A stretch of 64,000 nt of DNA, taken from contig NZ_JAEUAW010000012.1 of assembly GCF_019511665.1 (NCBI RefSeq), positions 1 through 64,000 of the forward strand, in the 5' to 3' direction. Source of the DNA: Microbacterium jejuense (GTDB taxonomy: Bacteria; Actinomycetota; Actinomycetes; Actinomycetales; Microbacteriaceae). Positions 44,633 through 55,336 of the stretch are shown here, piece by piece (position 1 is the stretch's first letter; each line of letters begins with the position of its first letter). Position numbers and translations under genes: made by a program. The notes under the pieces are model-generated. The model ran no database searches and was not told the origin of the DNA. It saw only the letters and a program-made list of their open reading frames with translations.

Positions 44633-45166
44633 TCAGAGCGTGTTGGGCGCGATGCCCTCGCCCTGCGTGAGCGTCTGGCCCTCGTGCTCCTTGAAGCGGT
44701 CGAACGCCTCGCCGACCAGGCGCTCGGCCTCGGCGGCGTCGGCCCACTCGTCGACCTTGACCCACTTGTTGGGCTCGAGGTCCTTGTAGTGCTCGAAGAA
44801 GTGCGCGATCTCTTTCTGCAGGTACTCCGGGATGTCGGCGACGTCCTGGATGTGCGCCCAGCGCGGGTCCTTGGCGAGCACGGCCACGACCTTGTCGTCG
44901 CCGCCGGCCTCGTCGCTCATCTTGAGCACGCCGACGGGGCGGACGCTCGCGAGGATGCCCGGCGCGAGGTCGACGTCGAGGATCACGAGCACGTCGAGGG
45001 GGTCGCCGTCCTCGCCGAGGGTGTTCTCGAAGAACCCGTAGTTGGTGGGGTAGCCCATCGGCGTGTACAGGATGCGGTCGAGGAACACACGGCCCGTGCC
45101 GTGGTCGACCTCGTACTTCACGCGGCTGCCGCGCGGGATCTCGATGACGGCGTCGTACGCGCCCAT
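44633..45166 (-). CDS. ppa: inorganic pyrophosphatase
   Basis: Soluble family-I pyrophosphatase of 177 residues, hydrolysing the PPi released by biosynthesis. It begins [21 protein letters not shown], with the substrate-binding Lys/Arg, continues through [23 protein letters not shown] (the D-x-D-P-x-D metal signature near 60-70) and ends in a Glu-rich helix. Hexameric bacterial type. ATG at 45166 has GAAGGAG about eight bases upstream, and TAGGCT lies about 45 bases further up as a -10 box, so this transcript has a normal leader. Confidence 0.96.
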   Translation of the reverse strand: MGAYDAVIEIPRGSRVKYEVDHGTGRVFLDRILYTPMGYPTNYGFFENTLGEDGDPLDVLVILDVDLAPGILASVRPVGVLKMSDEAGGDDKVVAVLAKDPRWAHIQDVADIPEYLQKEIAHFFEHYKDLEPNKWVKVDEWADAAEAERLVGEAFDRFKEHEGQTLTQGEGIAPNTL

Positions 45167-45225
45167 AGTGGTGCTCCTTCGGAAAGTCTGCGGATGCCGC
45201 GACCAGCCTAATCCGCCACCGTCCC

Positions 45226-45388
45226 GGTCGTTGAGCGGAGCGAGGACACTTCGTCTCATCGCTGCGCTCCTCGCTCAGCGACCGACTCGCGGAGACGGAA
45301 CGTCGCACCCCGCCGTCGATACCCACCCCGCACATGCGATGCCGACGAGGGCCGCTGTGTTTCGTCTCGCTTCGCTCGCTCAACGACC
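45226..45388. repeat. family-1 palindromic repeats
   Basis: One short hairpin (45226-45283: GGTCGTTGAGCGGAGCGAG ... GCTCAGCGACC) is followed by a single right arm (45357-45388: TTTCGTCTCGC ... GCTCAACGACC). They lie between the divergent ppa and tilS genes, upstream of both promoters. Confidence 0.8.
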
Positions 45389-45399
45389 GGTTGCATGAC

Positions 45400-45405
45400 T
45401 ACCGT
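45400..45405 (+). promoter_or_regulatory. -10 box TACCGT of tilS (leaderless)
   Basis: TACCGT is followed by six bases and the GTG at 45412. Confidence 0.5.
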
Positions 45406-45411
45406 TGACGG

Positions 45412-46410
45412 GTGGACGAGCGCAGACCCGGACTGGACCCCGCCGTCGCCGAGGTCCGCCTCGCCGTGCGGCAGGCGCTGGCCGTCGTCGATCCCGGCGG
45501 CGTCGTCGTGGTCGCGCTGTCGGGCGGCGCCGACTCGCTCGCGCTGGCCGCCGCGACGGCGTTCGAGGCGCCCAAGCGCGGCCTCCGCGCTGTGTCGGTG
45601 ACCGTCGACCACGGCCTGCAAGAGGGATCGGGGGATGCCGCCGCCGCAGCAGCCGCGCAGGCCGAGGCGCTGGGACTCGAAGCCCGCGTCGTGCGCGTCG
45701 CGGTCGGCACGGCCGGCGGACCGGAGGCGGCCGCACGCGAAGCTCGGTACGCGGCGCTCGCTGCCGAGGCGTCGGCCCTCGGCGCCGCGGCGATCCTCAC
45801 GGCGCACACCCTGGACGACCAGGCCGAGACCGTGCTGCTGGGCCTCGCGCGCGGATCGGGGGCGACGAGCCTGCAGGGCATGGCCGAGGCATCCGCGATC
45901 GACGGTGTGCTGCTGCTGCGGCCGCTGCTGGGCGTGGGGCGCGCGACCACGCGCGCGGCCTGCATCGCGGACGGACTGCAACCCTGGGAGGATCCGCACA
46001 ACCGCGATACCCGCTTCGCGCGCGTGCGCGTGCGCGAGACGGTGCTGCCCGTGATGGAGGCCGAGCTCGGCCCCGGGATCGCGGAGGCGCTGGCCCGCAC
46101 GGCCGCTCAGCTGCGCGAGGACGCGGCGGCCTTCGACGAGATGATCGGCGAGACGATCGAAGACATCGTGGAGCACGCCGAGGCCGGCATCTCGGTGTCG
46201 GCGGCCGCGCTCGCGGCGAACCCCGCGGCGCTGCGGCACCGCATCATCCGGCTCGTCGTGGCCAGCGAGTTCCACGAGAGCCTCACGCGGTCGCAGACGC
46301 TCGAGGTGGCGCGGCTCGTGACGGACTGGACGGGGCAGGGACCCATCGATCTGCCGGGATGCCGCGCCCGCCGCGTGGGCGGACGCATCGAGTTCTCAGC
46401 CCGGGCCTGA
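45412..46410 (+). CDS. tilS: tRNA(Ile)-lysidine synthase
   Basis: ATP-dependent enzyme that converts C34 of tRNA-Ile(CAU) to lysidine so that it reads AUA. It has 332 residues, the short actinobacterial form without the long C-terminal domains of E. coli TilS. The PP-loop is VVALSGGADSLALA near residue 35; HTLDDQAETVLLGLARGSG and RPLLGVGRATTRA are further family segments with substrate contacts. It starts with a GTG six bases after TACCGT. It is followed by hpt in the conserved tilS-hpt-ftsH arrangement, interrupted here by one opposite-strand gene. Confidence 0.94.
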   Translation: MDERRPGLDPAVAEVRLAVRQALAVVDPGGVVVVALSGGADSLALAAATAFEAPKRGLRAVSVTVDHGLQEGSGDAAAAAAAQAEALGLEARVVRVAVGTAGGPEAAAREARYAALAAEASALGAAAILTAHTLDDQAETVLLGLARGSGATSLQGMAEASAIDGVLLLRPLLGVGRATTRAACIADGLQPWEDPHNRDTRFARVRVRETVLPVMEAELGPGIAEALARTAAQLREDAAAFDEMIGETIEDIVEHAEAGISVSAAALAANPAALRHRIIRLVVASEFHESLTRSQTLEVARLVTDWTGQGPIDLPGCRARRVGGRIEFSARA

Positions 46411-46411
46411 A

Positions 46412-46417
46412 TAGACT
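46412..46417 (+). promoter_or_regulatory. -10 box TAGACT of hpt (leaderless)
   Basis: TAGACT begins just after the tilS stop and is followed by six bases and the ATG at 46424. Confidence 0.5.
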
Positions 46418-46423
46418 CTCTGC

Positions 46424-46975
46424 ATGCGAGCGGCCGACGTTTCCAGCGACATCACCGAAGTCCTCGTCACCGAGGAGGAGATCCGGGCCAAGCTCGACGA
46501 GATCGCGGAGCAGGTCGCCGCGGACTACGACGGCCGGGATCTGCTGCTCGTGGGCGTCCTGAAGGGGGCGGTCATGGTCATGGCCGACTTCTCGCGGTCG
46601 CTCAAGAAGCACGTCACGATGGACTGGATGGCCGTGTCGTCGTACGGCGCCGGCACGAAGTCGAGCGGTGTCGTGCAGATCCGCAAGGACCTCGACACCG
46701 ACATCCTCGGCAAGCACGTCTTGATCGTCGAAGACATCATCGACTCGGGGCTGACGCTCAGCTGGCTGCTCGAGAACTTCGAGGCCCGCGGTGCGGCATC
46801 CGTCGAGGTCTTCGCACTGCTGCGCAAGCCCGAGGCCGCCAAGGTCGAGGTGCACTGCAAGTACGTCGGGTTCGACATCCCGACCGAGTTCGTCGTCGGC
46901 TACGGCCTCGACTACGCCGAGAAGTACCGCAACCTTCGCGATGTCGCGGTGCTCGCGCCGCACGTCTACAGCTGA
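46424..46975 (+). CDS. hpt: hypoxanthine phosphoribosyltransferase
   Basis: Purine-salvage enzyme of 183 residues making IMP (and GMP) from hypoxanthine (guanine) and PRPP. Recognisable parts are ELVTEEEIRAKLDEIA-like N-terminus, LKGAVMVMADFSRSL, the flexible-loop segment SSYGAGTKSSG, the PRPP motif VLIVEDIIDSGLTLSWLL near residues 105-122 and the base-contact region YVGFDIPTEFVVGYGLDYAEKYRN. It follows tilS with 13 bp between and has its own leaderless-type box. Confidence 0.96.
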   Translation: MRAADVSSDITEVLVTEEEIRAKLDEIAEQVAADYDGRDLLLVGVLKGAVMVMADFSRSLKKHVTMDWMAVSSYGAGTKSSGVVQIRKDLDTDILGKHVLIVEDIIDSGLTLSWLLENFEARGAASVEVFALLRKPEAAKVEVHCKYVGFDIPTEFVVGYGLDYAEKYRNLRDVAVLAPHVYS

Positions 46976-46993
46976 CGCGACCGTCCGCGCGTC

Positions 46994-48034
46994 TCATCGT
47001 GCCAGCAGCCCGATGAGCTGGGGCGACGCCTGGTAGGTCGTCAGAGGATCGACGACGAGGCGGCGGCAGCCGTCGAGTTCGACCGTGATCGGCGCCGAGC
47101 CGTCGTCCGCGTGGAGCACCACGAGCGCGCGGGGCTCATCGTGGCAGCGCTCCGCCGACGGCTGCGCGTTCGCGACGGCCTCGAGGACGAGACGGGTCTC
47201 GTCGGCGTCGAGCCGCCGCGAGCCGGTGAACCACGCGGTCCCGCCGACGGTGACGCTCGTCCATGCCGTCGCGTGCGGCGAAGGGGTGGGCCGGGGCTGC
47301 GCGGTCTCGTCCGTCGAGTACGCGCACAGGGTCAGCGCGTCAGCTTCGCCGGGCGCCGGAGCGCGCGGCGGCGCCCACGGGATCCCCGTGACACCGGGGT
47401 CCGGCGCGGGCACGGCCTGCGCACCCCCTGGCGTGGACGCCTCGAGATCCTCGACGGGCGCCAGCTGTAGCGGCTGCGCAGGCCACGTGGCCTCGCAGCC
47501 TGCGTCCACGGCGTCCCGCGGCTGGGCGAGCACCCGCTGGTCCTCGTCGGTGCGCACCACGTCGAGCTTCGCGATCGCGTCCTCGATCAGATCGACCTTG
47601 GGCTGGCCGCAGCCGTCGGCGGGAAAGCGGATCCGGATGCCTCGGCCGCCGGCATCCGTCAGCCACAACTGCGGGGCGATGATCATGCTGAGCGCGCACG
47701 CGCCCAGTGTCGGCGGGTCGTCGGGGGAGTTCTGCGCGGCCAGCAGCGGAGCGAGGTCGCCCTCGAGCCGCTCGCGCGCGGTGACCGACCAGACGCCGTC
47801 GCCGTCCTCGGCGGTCTGGAACGGAAGGCAGCGCACCACGGCGACCGGGACGAAGCCCTCGGGCACTGCTCCGGCGCGGGGTCCGGTGTCGCCACCGAGT
47901 GGGTCCGAGCCCGCGCAGGAGATCTCGGCGATGATCTCGGCGTCGGCCGCGGGCGGCGCGGAGGCGCAGGCGGTGAGCACGAGAGCCGCGGCCACGACGG
48001 TCACGGCACGGAGGCGGGTGCGGATCCGGGGCAC
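46994..48034 (-). CDS. putative lipoprotein of unknown function
   Basis: A 346-residue secreted protein with a lipoprotein signal (RIRTRLRAVTVVAAALVL then lipobox L-T-A-C at about residues 20-23). The mature part has several Cys residues that may pair, a Pro/Ala-rich middle (near 210-230) and no enzymatic motif I recognise. It lies on the opposite strand between hpt and ftsH, which are neighbours in many related genomes, so it looks like a lineage-specific insertion. It is convergent with hpt and divergent from ftsH. Confidence 0.8.
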   Translation of the reverse strand: MPRIRTRLRAVTVVAAALVLTACASAPPAADAEIIAEISCAGSDPLGGDTGPRAGAVPEGFVPVAVVRCLPFQTAEDGDGVWSVTARERLEGDLAPLLAAQNSPDDPPTLGACALSMIIAPQLWLTDAGGRGIRIRFPADGCGQPKVDLIEDAIAKLDVVRTDEDQRVLAQPRDAVDAGCEATWPAQPLQLAPVEDLEASTPGGAQAVPAPDPGVTGIPWAPPRAPAPGEADALTLCAYSTDETAQPRPTPSPHATAWTSVTVGGTAWFTGSRRLDADETRLVLEAVANAQPSAERCHDEPRALVVLHADDGSAPITVELDGCRRLVVDPLTTYQASPQLIGLLAR

Positions 48035-48141
48035 GCGGTCCTCCTCGTCGTGGGCTCGTGCGGCGCCTGGCCCTCACGCTACCGGGGCTGTCAGGATTAC
48101 GCCCGGGGCGAATGCACAGACGGCGCCTAGGAAGCCCGCTG

Positions 48142-48147
48142 TACCCT
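48142..48147 (+). promoter_or_regulatory. -10 box TACCCT of the ftsH-fol operon
   Basis: TACCCT lies about 75 bases before the ftsH ATG; GAAAGGGA at 48195-48202 is the nearest ribosome-site-like sequence but is unusually far (about 20 bases) from the start. Confidence 0.4.
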
Positions 48148-48221
48148 GAAACAACCGTCGACGGGGGTAATCGTGCCCGCGACGGGTCGTCGACGAAAGG
48201 GATCGGGCTCGGGCCCGCACC

Positions 48222-50228
<2,007 letters not shown>

Positions 50229-50237
50229 GGCGCGCCC

Positions 50238-50828
50238 GTGGCCGTCGACCGTGAACGCGTCGCCGCTCTCGTCCGCGAGCTGCTCGAGGCGATCGGCGAG
50301 GATCCCGAACGCCCTGGACTGAGGCAGACGCCCGAGCGGGTCGCCGACGCGTACGCCGAGTTCTTCGCGGGAGTGGGCGCGGACGCCGCGGCGCCGCTCG
50401 CGCACACGATCTCGGTGTCGCGCGGCCCCGCGCCCGACACCCTGCCGTCCGGGGCCGTGATCCTCCGCGACATCCTGTTCCGCTCCGTGTGCGAGCATCA
50501 TCTGCTGCCCTTCCGCGGTCACGCGCACCTGGCGTACCTGCCCGGCGAGCAGGTCGTCGGGCTCGGGGCTCTCCCCAAGGTCGTCGAGATCCTGTCGTCG
50601 CGCCCGCAGGTGCAGGAGCGCCTCGGCGAGCAGATCGCCGATGTCATCGCCGGGTCGCTCGACGCCCGGGGCGTGCTCGTCGTGCTCGATGCGACGCACG
50701 AGTGCGTGACGATGCGGGGCGCCCGCCAGACGGATGCCTCGACCGTGACGATCGCGGCCCGCGGCGAGTTCGCCGAACCCGCCGCCCGCGCCGAGATCGT
50801 CGCGCTGATCGGAGCCGGCCGCACGTGA
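50238..50828 (+). CDS. folE: GTP cyclohydrolase I
   Basis: First enzyme of folate synthesis, converting GTP to 7,8-dihydroneopterin triphosphate; 196 residues, homodecamer in the family. Zinc and active-site segments are SVCEHHLLPFRGHAHLAYLP near 78-97 and THECVTMRGARQTDAST near 150, after the family start LLEAIGEDPERPGLRQTPERVA. The start is a GTG 10 bp after the ftsH stop. The stop overlaps the folP start (GTGA at 50825-50828). Confidence 0.97.
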   Translation: MAVDRERVAALVRELLEAIGEDPERPGLRQTPERVADAYAEFFAGVGADAAAPLAHTISVSRGPAPDTLPSGAVILRDILFRSVCEHHLLPFRGHAHLAYLPGEQVVGLGALPKVVEILSSRPQVQERLGEQIADVIAGSLDARGVLVVLDATHECVTMRGARQTDASTVTIAARGEFAEPAARAEIVALIGAGRT

Positions 50829-51661
50829 CCGCGCTCATCATGGGGATCGTGAACGTCACGCCCGACTCGTTCAGCGACGGCGGACGCTACGCGGATGCCG
50901 ACGCCGCCGTCGCCCACGGGCTCCGCCTGCGCGCGCAGGGCGCCGACATCCTCGACGTCGGCGGAGAGTCGACGCGTCCGGGCGCCGAGCGTGTGGACCC
51001 GCGGGTCGAGCAGGAGCGGGTGATGCCCGTCGTGCGCGCCTTCGCCGAGGCCGGCATCCCGGTGAGCATCGACACCATGAACGCCTCGACCGCGATCGCG
51101 GCGGTCGAGGCGGGTGCGCGGATCGTGAACGACGTGTCGGGCGGGCTCGCGGATCCCGACATGCTCGCGGCCGTCGCCCCCACCGGCGCCGACGTCGCCC
51201 TGGGGCACTGGCGCGGGCACTCGACCGACATGTACGCGCGAGCGGAGTACGCCGACGTCGTCGGCGAGGTGGTCGCCGAACTGCGCGAACGGGTCGAGGT
51301 GGCGGCATCCCTCGGCATCGCGCCGTCGCGGGTCATCCTCGATCCGGGCATCGGCTTCGGCAAGCGCGGCGACCAGAACTGGGCCGTGCTGCGCGGGCTG
51401 GAGCGCCTGGTCGGACCGGGCGCGCGCGTGCTCGTCGGCACGAGCCGCAAGCGGTTCCTGGCCGAGGCGCTGTCGAGCGAACCGGCCGGTGTCGACGAGG
51501 GGCGCCGCGATCTCGCGACCGCCGTGACGAGCGTCCTGGCGGCGCAGGCCGGCGCCTGGGCGGTGCGCGTGCACGATGTCGCAGGCACGCGGGATGCTCT
51601 CATCATCGCGCGCAGCTGGGAGGAAGGAGCGGCATGGAACCCCTCGACCAGATCACGCTGA
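50825..51661 (+). CDS. folP: dihydropteroate synthase
   Basis: Joins dihydropterin pyrophosphate with p-aminobenzoate, the sulfonamide target; 278 residues, a TIM barrel. Signature segments are MGIVNVTPDSFSDGGRY at the start, DVGGESTRPGA, SIDTM, VNDVSGG, LDPGIGFGK and the C-terminal VGTSRKRFL. The start is the GTG within the folE stop (GTGA); the ATG at 50840 would remove only five residues. It overlaps folB by 28 bp. Confidence 0.96.
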   Translation: MTALIMGIVNVTPDSFSDGGRYADADAAVAHGLRLRAQGADILDVGGESTRPGAERVDPRVEQERVMPVVRAFAEAGIPVSIDTMNASTAIAAVEAGARIVNDVSGGLADPDMLAAVAPTGADVALGHWRGHSTDMYARAEYADVVGEVVAELRERVEVAASLGIAPSRVILDPGIGFGKRGDQNWAVLRGLERLVGPGARVLVGTSRKRFLAEALSSEPAGVDEGRRDLATAVTSVLAAQAGAWAVRVHDVAGTRDALIIARSWEEGAAWNPSTRSR

Positions 51662-52017
51662 CCGGCGTCCGGGCCTTCGGCCACCACGGCGTCTTCGCCG
51701 ACGAGCGGCGCGACGGCCAGGAGTTCGTGGTGGACGTGACCCTGTTCGTCGACACGACGCGGGCTGCGGCATCCGACGACGTCGCCGACACCGTGCACTA
51801 CGGCGAGGTCGCCGAGCGCATCGTGGAGCTCGTCGGCAGCGATCCGCTGAACCTCATCGAGGGCGTCGCCGCCCGCATCGCCGACGACCTGCTCGGGCAC
51901 CCGCTCGTGCGCGCGGTCGAGGTGACGATCCACAAGCCGCACGCGCCGATCACGGTGCCGTTCGCCGACGTGTCGGTGACGATCCGGCGCGGCGCGGGCG
52001 GAGGAGCGGGCGCGTGA
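51634..52017 (+). CDS. folB: dihydroneopterin aldolase
   Basis: Converts dihydroneopterin to 6-hydroxymethyl-dihydropterin and glycolaldehyde; 127 residues of the small octameric T-fold type. Family segments are LTGVRAFGHHGVFADERRDGQEFVVDV at the start, the catalytic Glu/Tyr region VADTVHYGEVAERIVELV, NLIEGVAARIADDLL and VEVTIHKPHAPI. Overlaps folP by 28 bp and folK by four (GTGA), so the operon is tightly coupled. Confidence 0.96.
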   Translation: MEPLDQITLTGVRAFGHHGVFADERRDGQEFVVDVTLFVDTTRAAASDDVADTVHYGEVAERIVELVGSDPLNLIEGVAARIADDLLGHPLVRAVEVTIHKPHAPITVPFADVSVTIRRGAGGGAGA

Positions 52018-52568
52018 ACCGGCGACTGGCGCAGGGCTTCGACCGTGAGGCCGAGCCGCATCCGCGCACGCCCGTCGAGGCCGTGGTGGCGCTGGGGGCG
52101 AACCTCGGCGACCGCGCCGAGACGATGGCCGCCGCGATCACCGACCTCGCGCGCCTGCCGCTCGTCGACGCCGTGCGGGCCGCCGAGCCCGTCGAGTCGG
52201 TCGCGCTGAAGCCCGAGGGAAGGGATGCCGCGGCCCCCGCATACCTGAATTCCGTGGCGGTGCTCACCACGCGTCTGGCGCCGTCGGTGCTGCTGGAGTA
52301 CCTGCACGCCGTCGAGCGACGCCACGGCCGGGTGCGCTCGGTCGAGCGCTCGGCACGGGAGGCGGGGTGGGAGGACCGCACCCTCGACCTCGACCTCATC
52401 GCCTACGGCGACGTGGTCAGCGACGACCCCCGACTGCTGCTGCCGCATCCCCGCGCCGCCGAGCGTGATTTCGTGCTCGGTCGGTGGCTGGCCGTCGACC
52501 CCGACGCCGTGCTCCCCGGGGTGGGGCGCGTCGACGAGGCGCTGCGCAGACTGCAGGGGGCGGAATGA
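52014..52568 (+). CDS. folK: 6-hydroxymethyl-dihydropterin pyrophosphokinase
   Basis: Transfers pyrophosphate from ATP to hydroxymethyl-dihydropterin to give the folP substrate; 184 residues with about 20 more at the N-terminus than E. coli FolK. Recognisable parts are VVALGANLGDRAETM, AYLNSVAVLTT, the ATP-binding run WEDRTLDLDLIAYGD near 125 and LPHPRAAERDFVL. Start is the GTG overlapping the folB stop. Stop overlaps the next gene (ATGA). With folE, folP and folB it completes the pterin branch; p-aminobenzoate genes are elsewhere. Confidence 0.95.
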   Translation: MNRRLAQGFDREAEPHPRTPVEAVVALGANLGDRAETMAAAITDLARLPLVDAVRAAEPVESVALKPEGRDAAAPAYLNSVAVLTTRLAPSVLLEYLHAVERRHGRVRSVERSAREAGWEDRTLDLDLIAYGDVVSDDPRLLLPHPRAAERDFVLGRWLAVDPDAVLPGVGRVDEALRRLQGAE

Positions 52569-53065
52569 AGCGCACCGGTGCCGGCGTGCTCATCGTCGCG
52601 GCGGTCCTCGGGGTCGCCGCGGGGTTCCTCGTCGACCAGCTGCTGACCTCGGCCGGGCGCTCGACGTTCACTCCCGCCGTCACACTGCCGATCCTGCTGG
52701 TGCTGCTCGGCGCGATCGTGATCGCCCTGGCGGTGCCGATCCGGCGTGCGACGCGCGGGACGTCGAAGGCGGTCGTCAACCCGTTCCGCGCGCTGCGCAT
52801 CGCGATGCTGGCGAAGGCGTCGAGCATCGTCGGCGCCGCGATCGGCGGTCTGGGCGGCGGACTGTGGATCTTCCTCGCGACCAGGCCGGTCACGCCGTCG
52901 ATAGGCTCGTGGGGAACGGTCATCGCGACGACCGTGTGCGGCGCCGTGCTGGTGGCCGCCGGACTCGTCGCCGAGCACCTGTGCACCATCCGGAAGGACG
53001 ACGATGACGAACAGCCCGGATCCGGGGACGACTCCGGACTCGAGCCCCGCCTCAAGGGTCACTGA
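52565..53065 (+). CDS. DUF3180 membrane protein
   Basis: A 166-residue protein with four membrane segments (about residues 5-25, 38-58, 85-105, 115-137) and an acidic tail after the last, the layout of the DUF3180 family found right after folK throughout the order Micrococcales. Function unknown. It starts in the folK stop (ATGA at 52565-52568). Its 3' end overlaps the following gene by 62 bp in another frame. Confidence 0.87.
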   Translation: MKRTGAGVLIVAAVLGVAAGFLVDQLLTSAGRSTFTPAVTLPILLVLLGAIVIALAVPIRRATRGTSKAVVNPFRALRIAMLAKASSIVGAAIGGLGGGLWIFLATRPVTPSIGSWGTVIATTVCGAVLVAAGLVAEHLCTIRKDDDDEQPGSGDDSGLEPRLKGH

Positions 53066-53642
53066 CGCCACCGAGCCGCCGGCGACCTCCGCGGCGCCGG
53101 TGCCCGCGGCCGACGTGGCCGACGGACAGTCGTTCGATCGGATCGTCGAGCCGAAGTCCGCGAACCGGCTCGTGCTCGAGGGCGGCGTGTGGCACCAGAT
53201 CTCGCCCAAGTACGTGACCGTGCAGCTCATCTCGCACGGCTCGTTCCTGGCCGTCGTGGTCGTCGCGACCCTCGTGCTGGCGCTCCTGCTGCACCAGCCG
53301 TGGGCGTGGCTCGTCGGCGGTGTGCTGGCAGTCATCCAGATCTGGACGCTCGCGATCATGCCGCGCCAGGCGCGCGCGATCGGCTACCGCCTGCGCGAGG
53401 ACGACCTCGTCTTCCGGCGCGGCATCCTGTGGCAGCGATTCGTCGCCGTGCCCTACGGCCGCATGCAGCTGATCGACATCACCCACGGGCCGCTGGACCG
53501 CGGCTTCGGCATCGCGCAGCTCAAGTTCGTGACCGCGGCGGCCGCGACCGGCGTCGTGATCCCAGGGCTGCCGCAGGCGACGGCCGAGACGCTGCGCGAC
53601 CACCTCATCGAGGTGGCGGAGAGCCGGCGCACGGGGCTATGA
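53004..53642 (+). CDS. PH domain-containing membrane protein (YdbS-like, bPH_2)
   Basis: A 212-residue protein. The first 50 residues are Pro/Ala/Thr-rich and soluble; two membrane segments at about 75-95 and 97-115 follow, then a bacterial PH (bPH_2) domain: GYRLREDDLVFRRGILWQRFVAVPYGRMQLIDITHGPLDRGFGIA, cut here in the family's usual places. It pairs with the larger PH protein encoded next (ATGA overlap), as YdbS/YdbT do in Bacillus. Their role is in membrane stress or peptide resistance in Bacillus; here it is unknown. The 62-bp overlap with DUF3180 suggests coupled translation. Confidence 0.87.
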   Translation: MTNSPDPGTTPDSSPASRVTDATEPPATSAAPVPAADVADGQSFDRIVEPKSANRLVLEGGVWHQISPKYVTVQLISHGSFLAVVVVATLVLALLLHQPWAWLVGGVLAVIQIWTLAIMPRQARAIGYRLREDDLVFRRGILWQRFVAVPYGRMQLIDITHGPLDRGFGIAQLKFVTAAAATGVVIPGLPQATAETLRDHLIEVAESRRTGL

Positions 53643-55336
53643 CTTCTGAGCACCACGCGGGGCCGGTCCCTGACCCTGTCGACGGACCCGCCGCGCCCCC
53701 GACGCAGCTCGTCCGCTCCCCGCTGAGCGATGGCGAGTGGCACCGCCTGCATCCGCTGACCCCGCTGCTGCGGGGCGGGCTGTTCCTGCTCGTCGTGATC
53801 GGCATCATCGTCTCGAACCTGCGCGACCGGCTGGTGTACATCTTCTTGCCGTGGCTCGCCCCCGGCGTCGGCGACGAGGTCGTCGAGTGGGAGGAGATGG
53901 GCGGCGACCCGATCGACTTCGTCGTCGCGAACAACCTGTACGTGCTCGCCGCGCTGGCGGTGCTGGCGGTGCTCATCATCCTCGTGGCGGTGTTCTACAC
54001 GTCGTGGCGGTTCCACACCTTCCGCATCACCGAGGACGACGTCGAGGTGCGCAGCGGCATCCTGTTCCGCACCCAGCGTCGCGCTCCTCTCGATCGCGTG
54101 CAGGGCGTCAACCTGACGCGGCCGATGGTCGCCCGGCTGCTGGGCATGGCCAAGCTCGAGGTCGTCGGCGCCGGCATGTCGGCCAATGTCAAGCTGGAGT
54201 ACCTGTCGACCGCGAACGCCGAGGCGGTGCGCGCCGACATCCTGCGGCTCGCGTCGGGCCGCCGGCTCGCGGATGCCGCCCCGCCCGCGGGTGCTCCGCG
54301 TCCGGCGAGACGCACCGCGGCGATCGGTCTCACCGTCAGCCGCGAGCTCACCGGGATCATCGAGGGGCCCGAAGCGCCCGTGGCCGAGCCGGAGTCCGTC
54401 GTGCACATCCCGCTCGGCCGGCTGGTGGCATCCCATGTCCTCAGCATGTCCACGGTCGGCCTCCTCGTCGCCGTCGTGGCCATCGTGGTCGGCGTCACGC
54501 AGGGCGTGACGTGGATGCTCTTCGGCTTCGTGCCGGCGATCATCGGCTTCGGCGCGTACTGGGTCCGCTCGATCTTCAAGTCGCTGCGGTACTCCATCGC
54601 ACCGACGCCCGACGGCGTGCGCATCACGTACGGCCTCACCACGACCATCACCGAGATCCTGCCGCCCGGGCGGGTCCACGCGGTCGAGGTGACGCAGCCG
54701 ATCCTGTGGCGTCCCGCCGGCTGGTGGACGATCCGCATCAACCGCCTCACCGGGCGCAGCGCGTCGGACGGCACCAACGACGACTTCACGACCGTGCTGC
54801 CCGTCGGCACGGTGGCCGACGTCGAGCGCGTGCTGCGGCTGGTGCAGCCCGCGCTGACCGAGCCGGAGCGGGCGCTCATCGTGCAGCAAGGGATGTTCGG
54901 TCCGACCCAGGACGACGCGTTCACGAACACGCCGCGTCGAGCGTGGTGGATCCGGCCGCTGTCGTACCGCCGCAACGGCTTCCTGCTGACCGACGACGAG
55001 CTCCTGATGCGGCGCGGCGTGGTGTGGCGCAAGATCGTGATCCTGCCGCTCGCCCGCCTGCAGAGCTTCGGGCTGTACCAGGGCCCGCTGGATCGCCTGA
55101 CCGGCGTCACGAACGGGCGTGCCCACGTGGTGCAGGGCCCCGTCACCCCGTTCCTGGCGGCGATCGACCGTGAGGTTGCGCTGCGCCTGTTCGATGACGT
55201 GGCCCGCGCGGCGGTGCGCGCATCGCAGTCCGACCGGACCCATCGCTGGGCCGAGGACGATGTGGATGCCGCGGCCCCGGCGGTCCCGTCGGCCCAGCCG
55301 GCTCCGCCCGCGAACCCCACGGGGCCGGCGGCATGA
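53639..55336 (+). CDS. large PH domain membrane protein (YdbT-like)
   Basis: A 565-residue membrane protein with about four to six hydrophobic segments in pairs (residues 45-65, 95-120, 270-310) and repeated bPH_2 domains: FRITEDDVEVRSGILFRTQRRAPLDRVQGV near 130, YSIAPTPDGVRITYGLTT near 325 and FLLTDDELLMRRGVVWRKIVILPLARLQSF near 450. The repetition of the RRG-x4-R-x6-R-Q motif shows internal triplication. It partners the smaller PH protein encoded just before. The start overlaps that gene's stop by four bases, and its stop overlaps the next start likewise. Confidence 0.9.
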   Translation: MTSEHHAGPVPDPVDGPAAPPTQLVRSPLSDGEWHRLHPLTPLLRGGLFLLVVIGIIVSNLRDRLVYIFLPWLAPGVGDEVVEWEEMGGDPIDFVVANNLYVLAALAVLAVLIILVAVFYTSWRFHTFRITEDDVEVRSGILFRTQRRAPLDRVQGVNLTRPMVARLLGMAKLEVVGAGMSANVKLEYLSTANAEAVRADILRLASGRRLADAAPPAGAPRPARRTAAIGLTVSRELTGIIEGPEAPVAEPESVVHIPLGRLVASHVLSMSTVGLLVAVVAIVVGVTQGVTWMLFGFVPAIIGFGAYWVRSIFKSLRYSIAPTPDGVRITYGLTTTITEILPPGRVHAVEVTQPILWRPAGWWTIRINRLTGRSASDGTNDDFTTVLPVGTVADVERVLRLVQPALTEPERALIVQQGMFGPTQDDAFTNTPRRAWWIRPLSYRRNGFLLTDDELLMRRGVVWRKIVILPLARLQSFGLYQGPLDRLTGVTNGRAHVVQGPVTPFLAAIDREVALRLFDDVARAAVRASQSDRTHRWAEDDVDAAAPAVPSAQPAPPANPTGPAA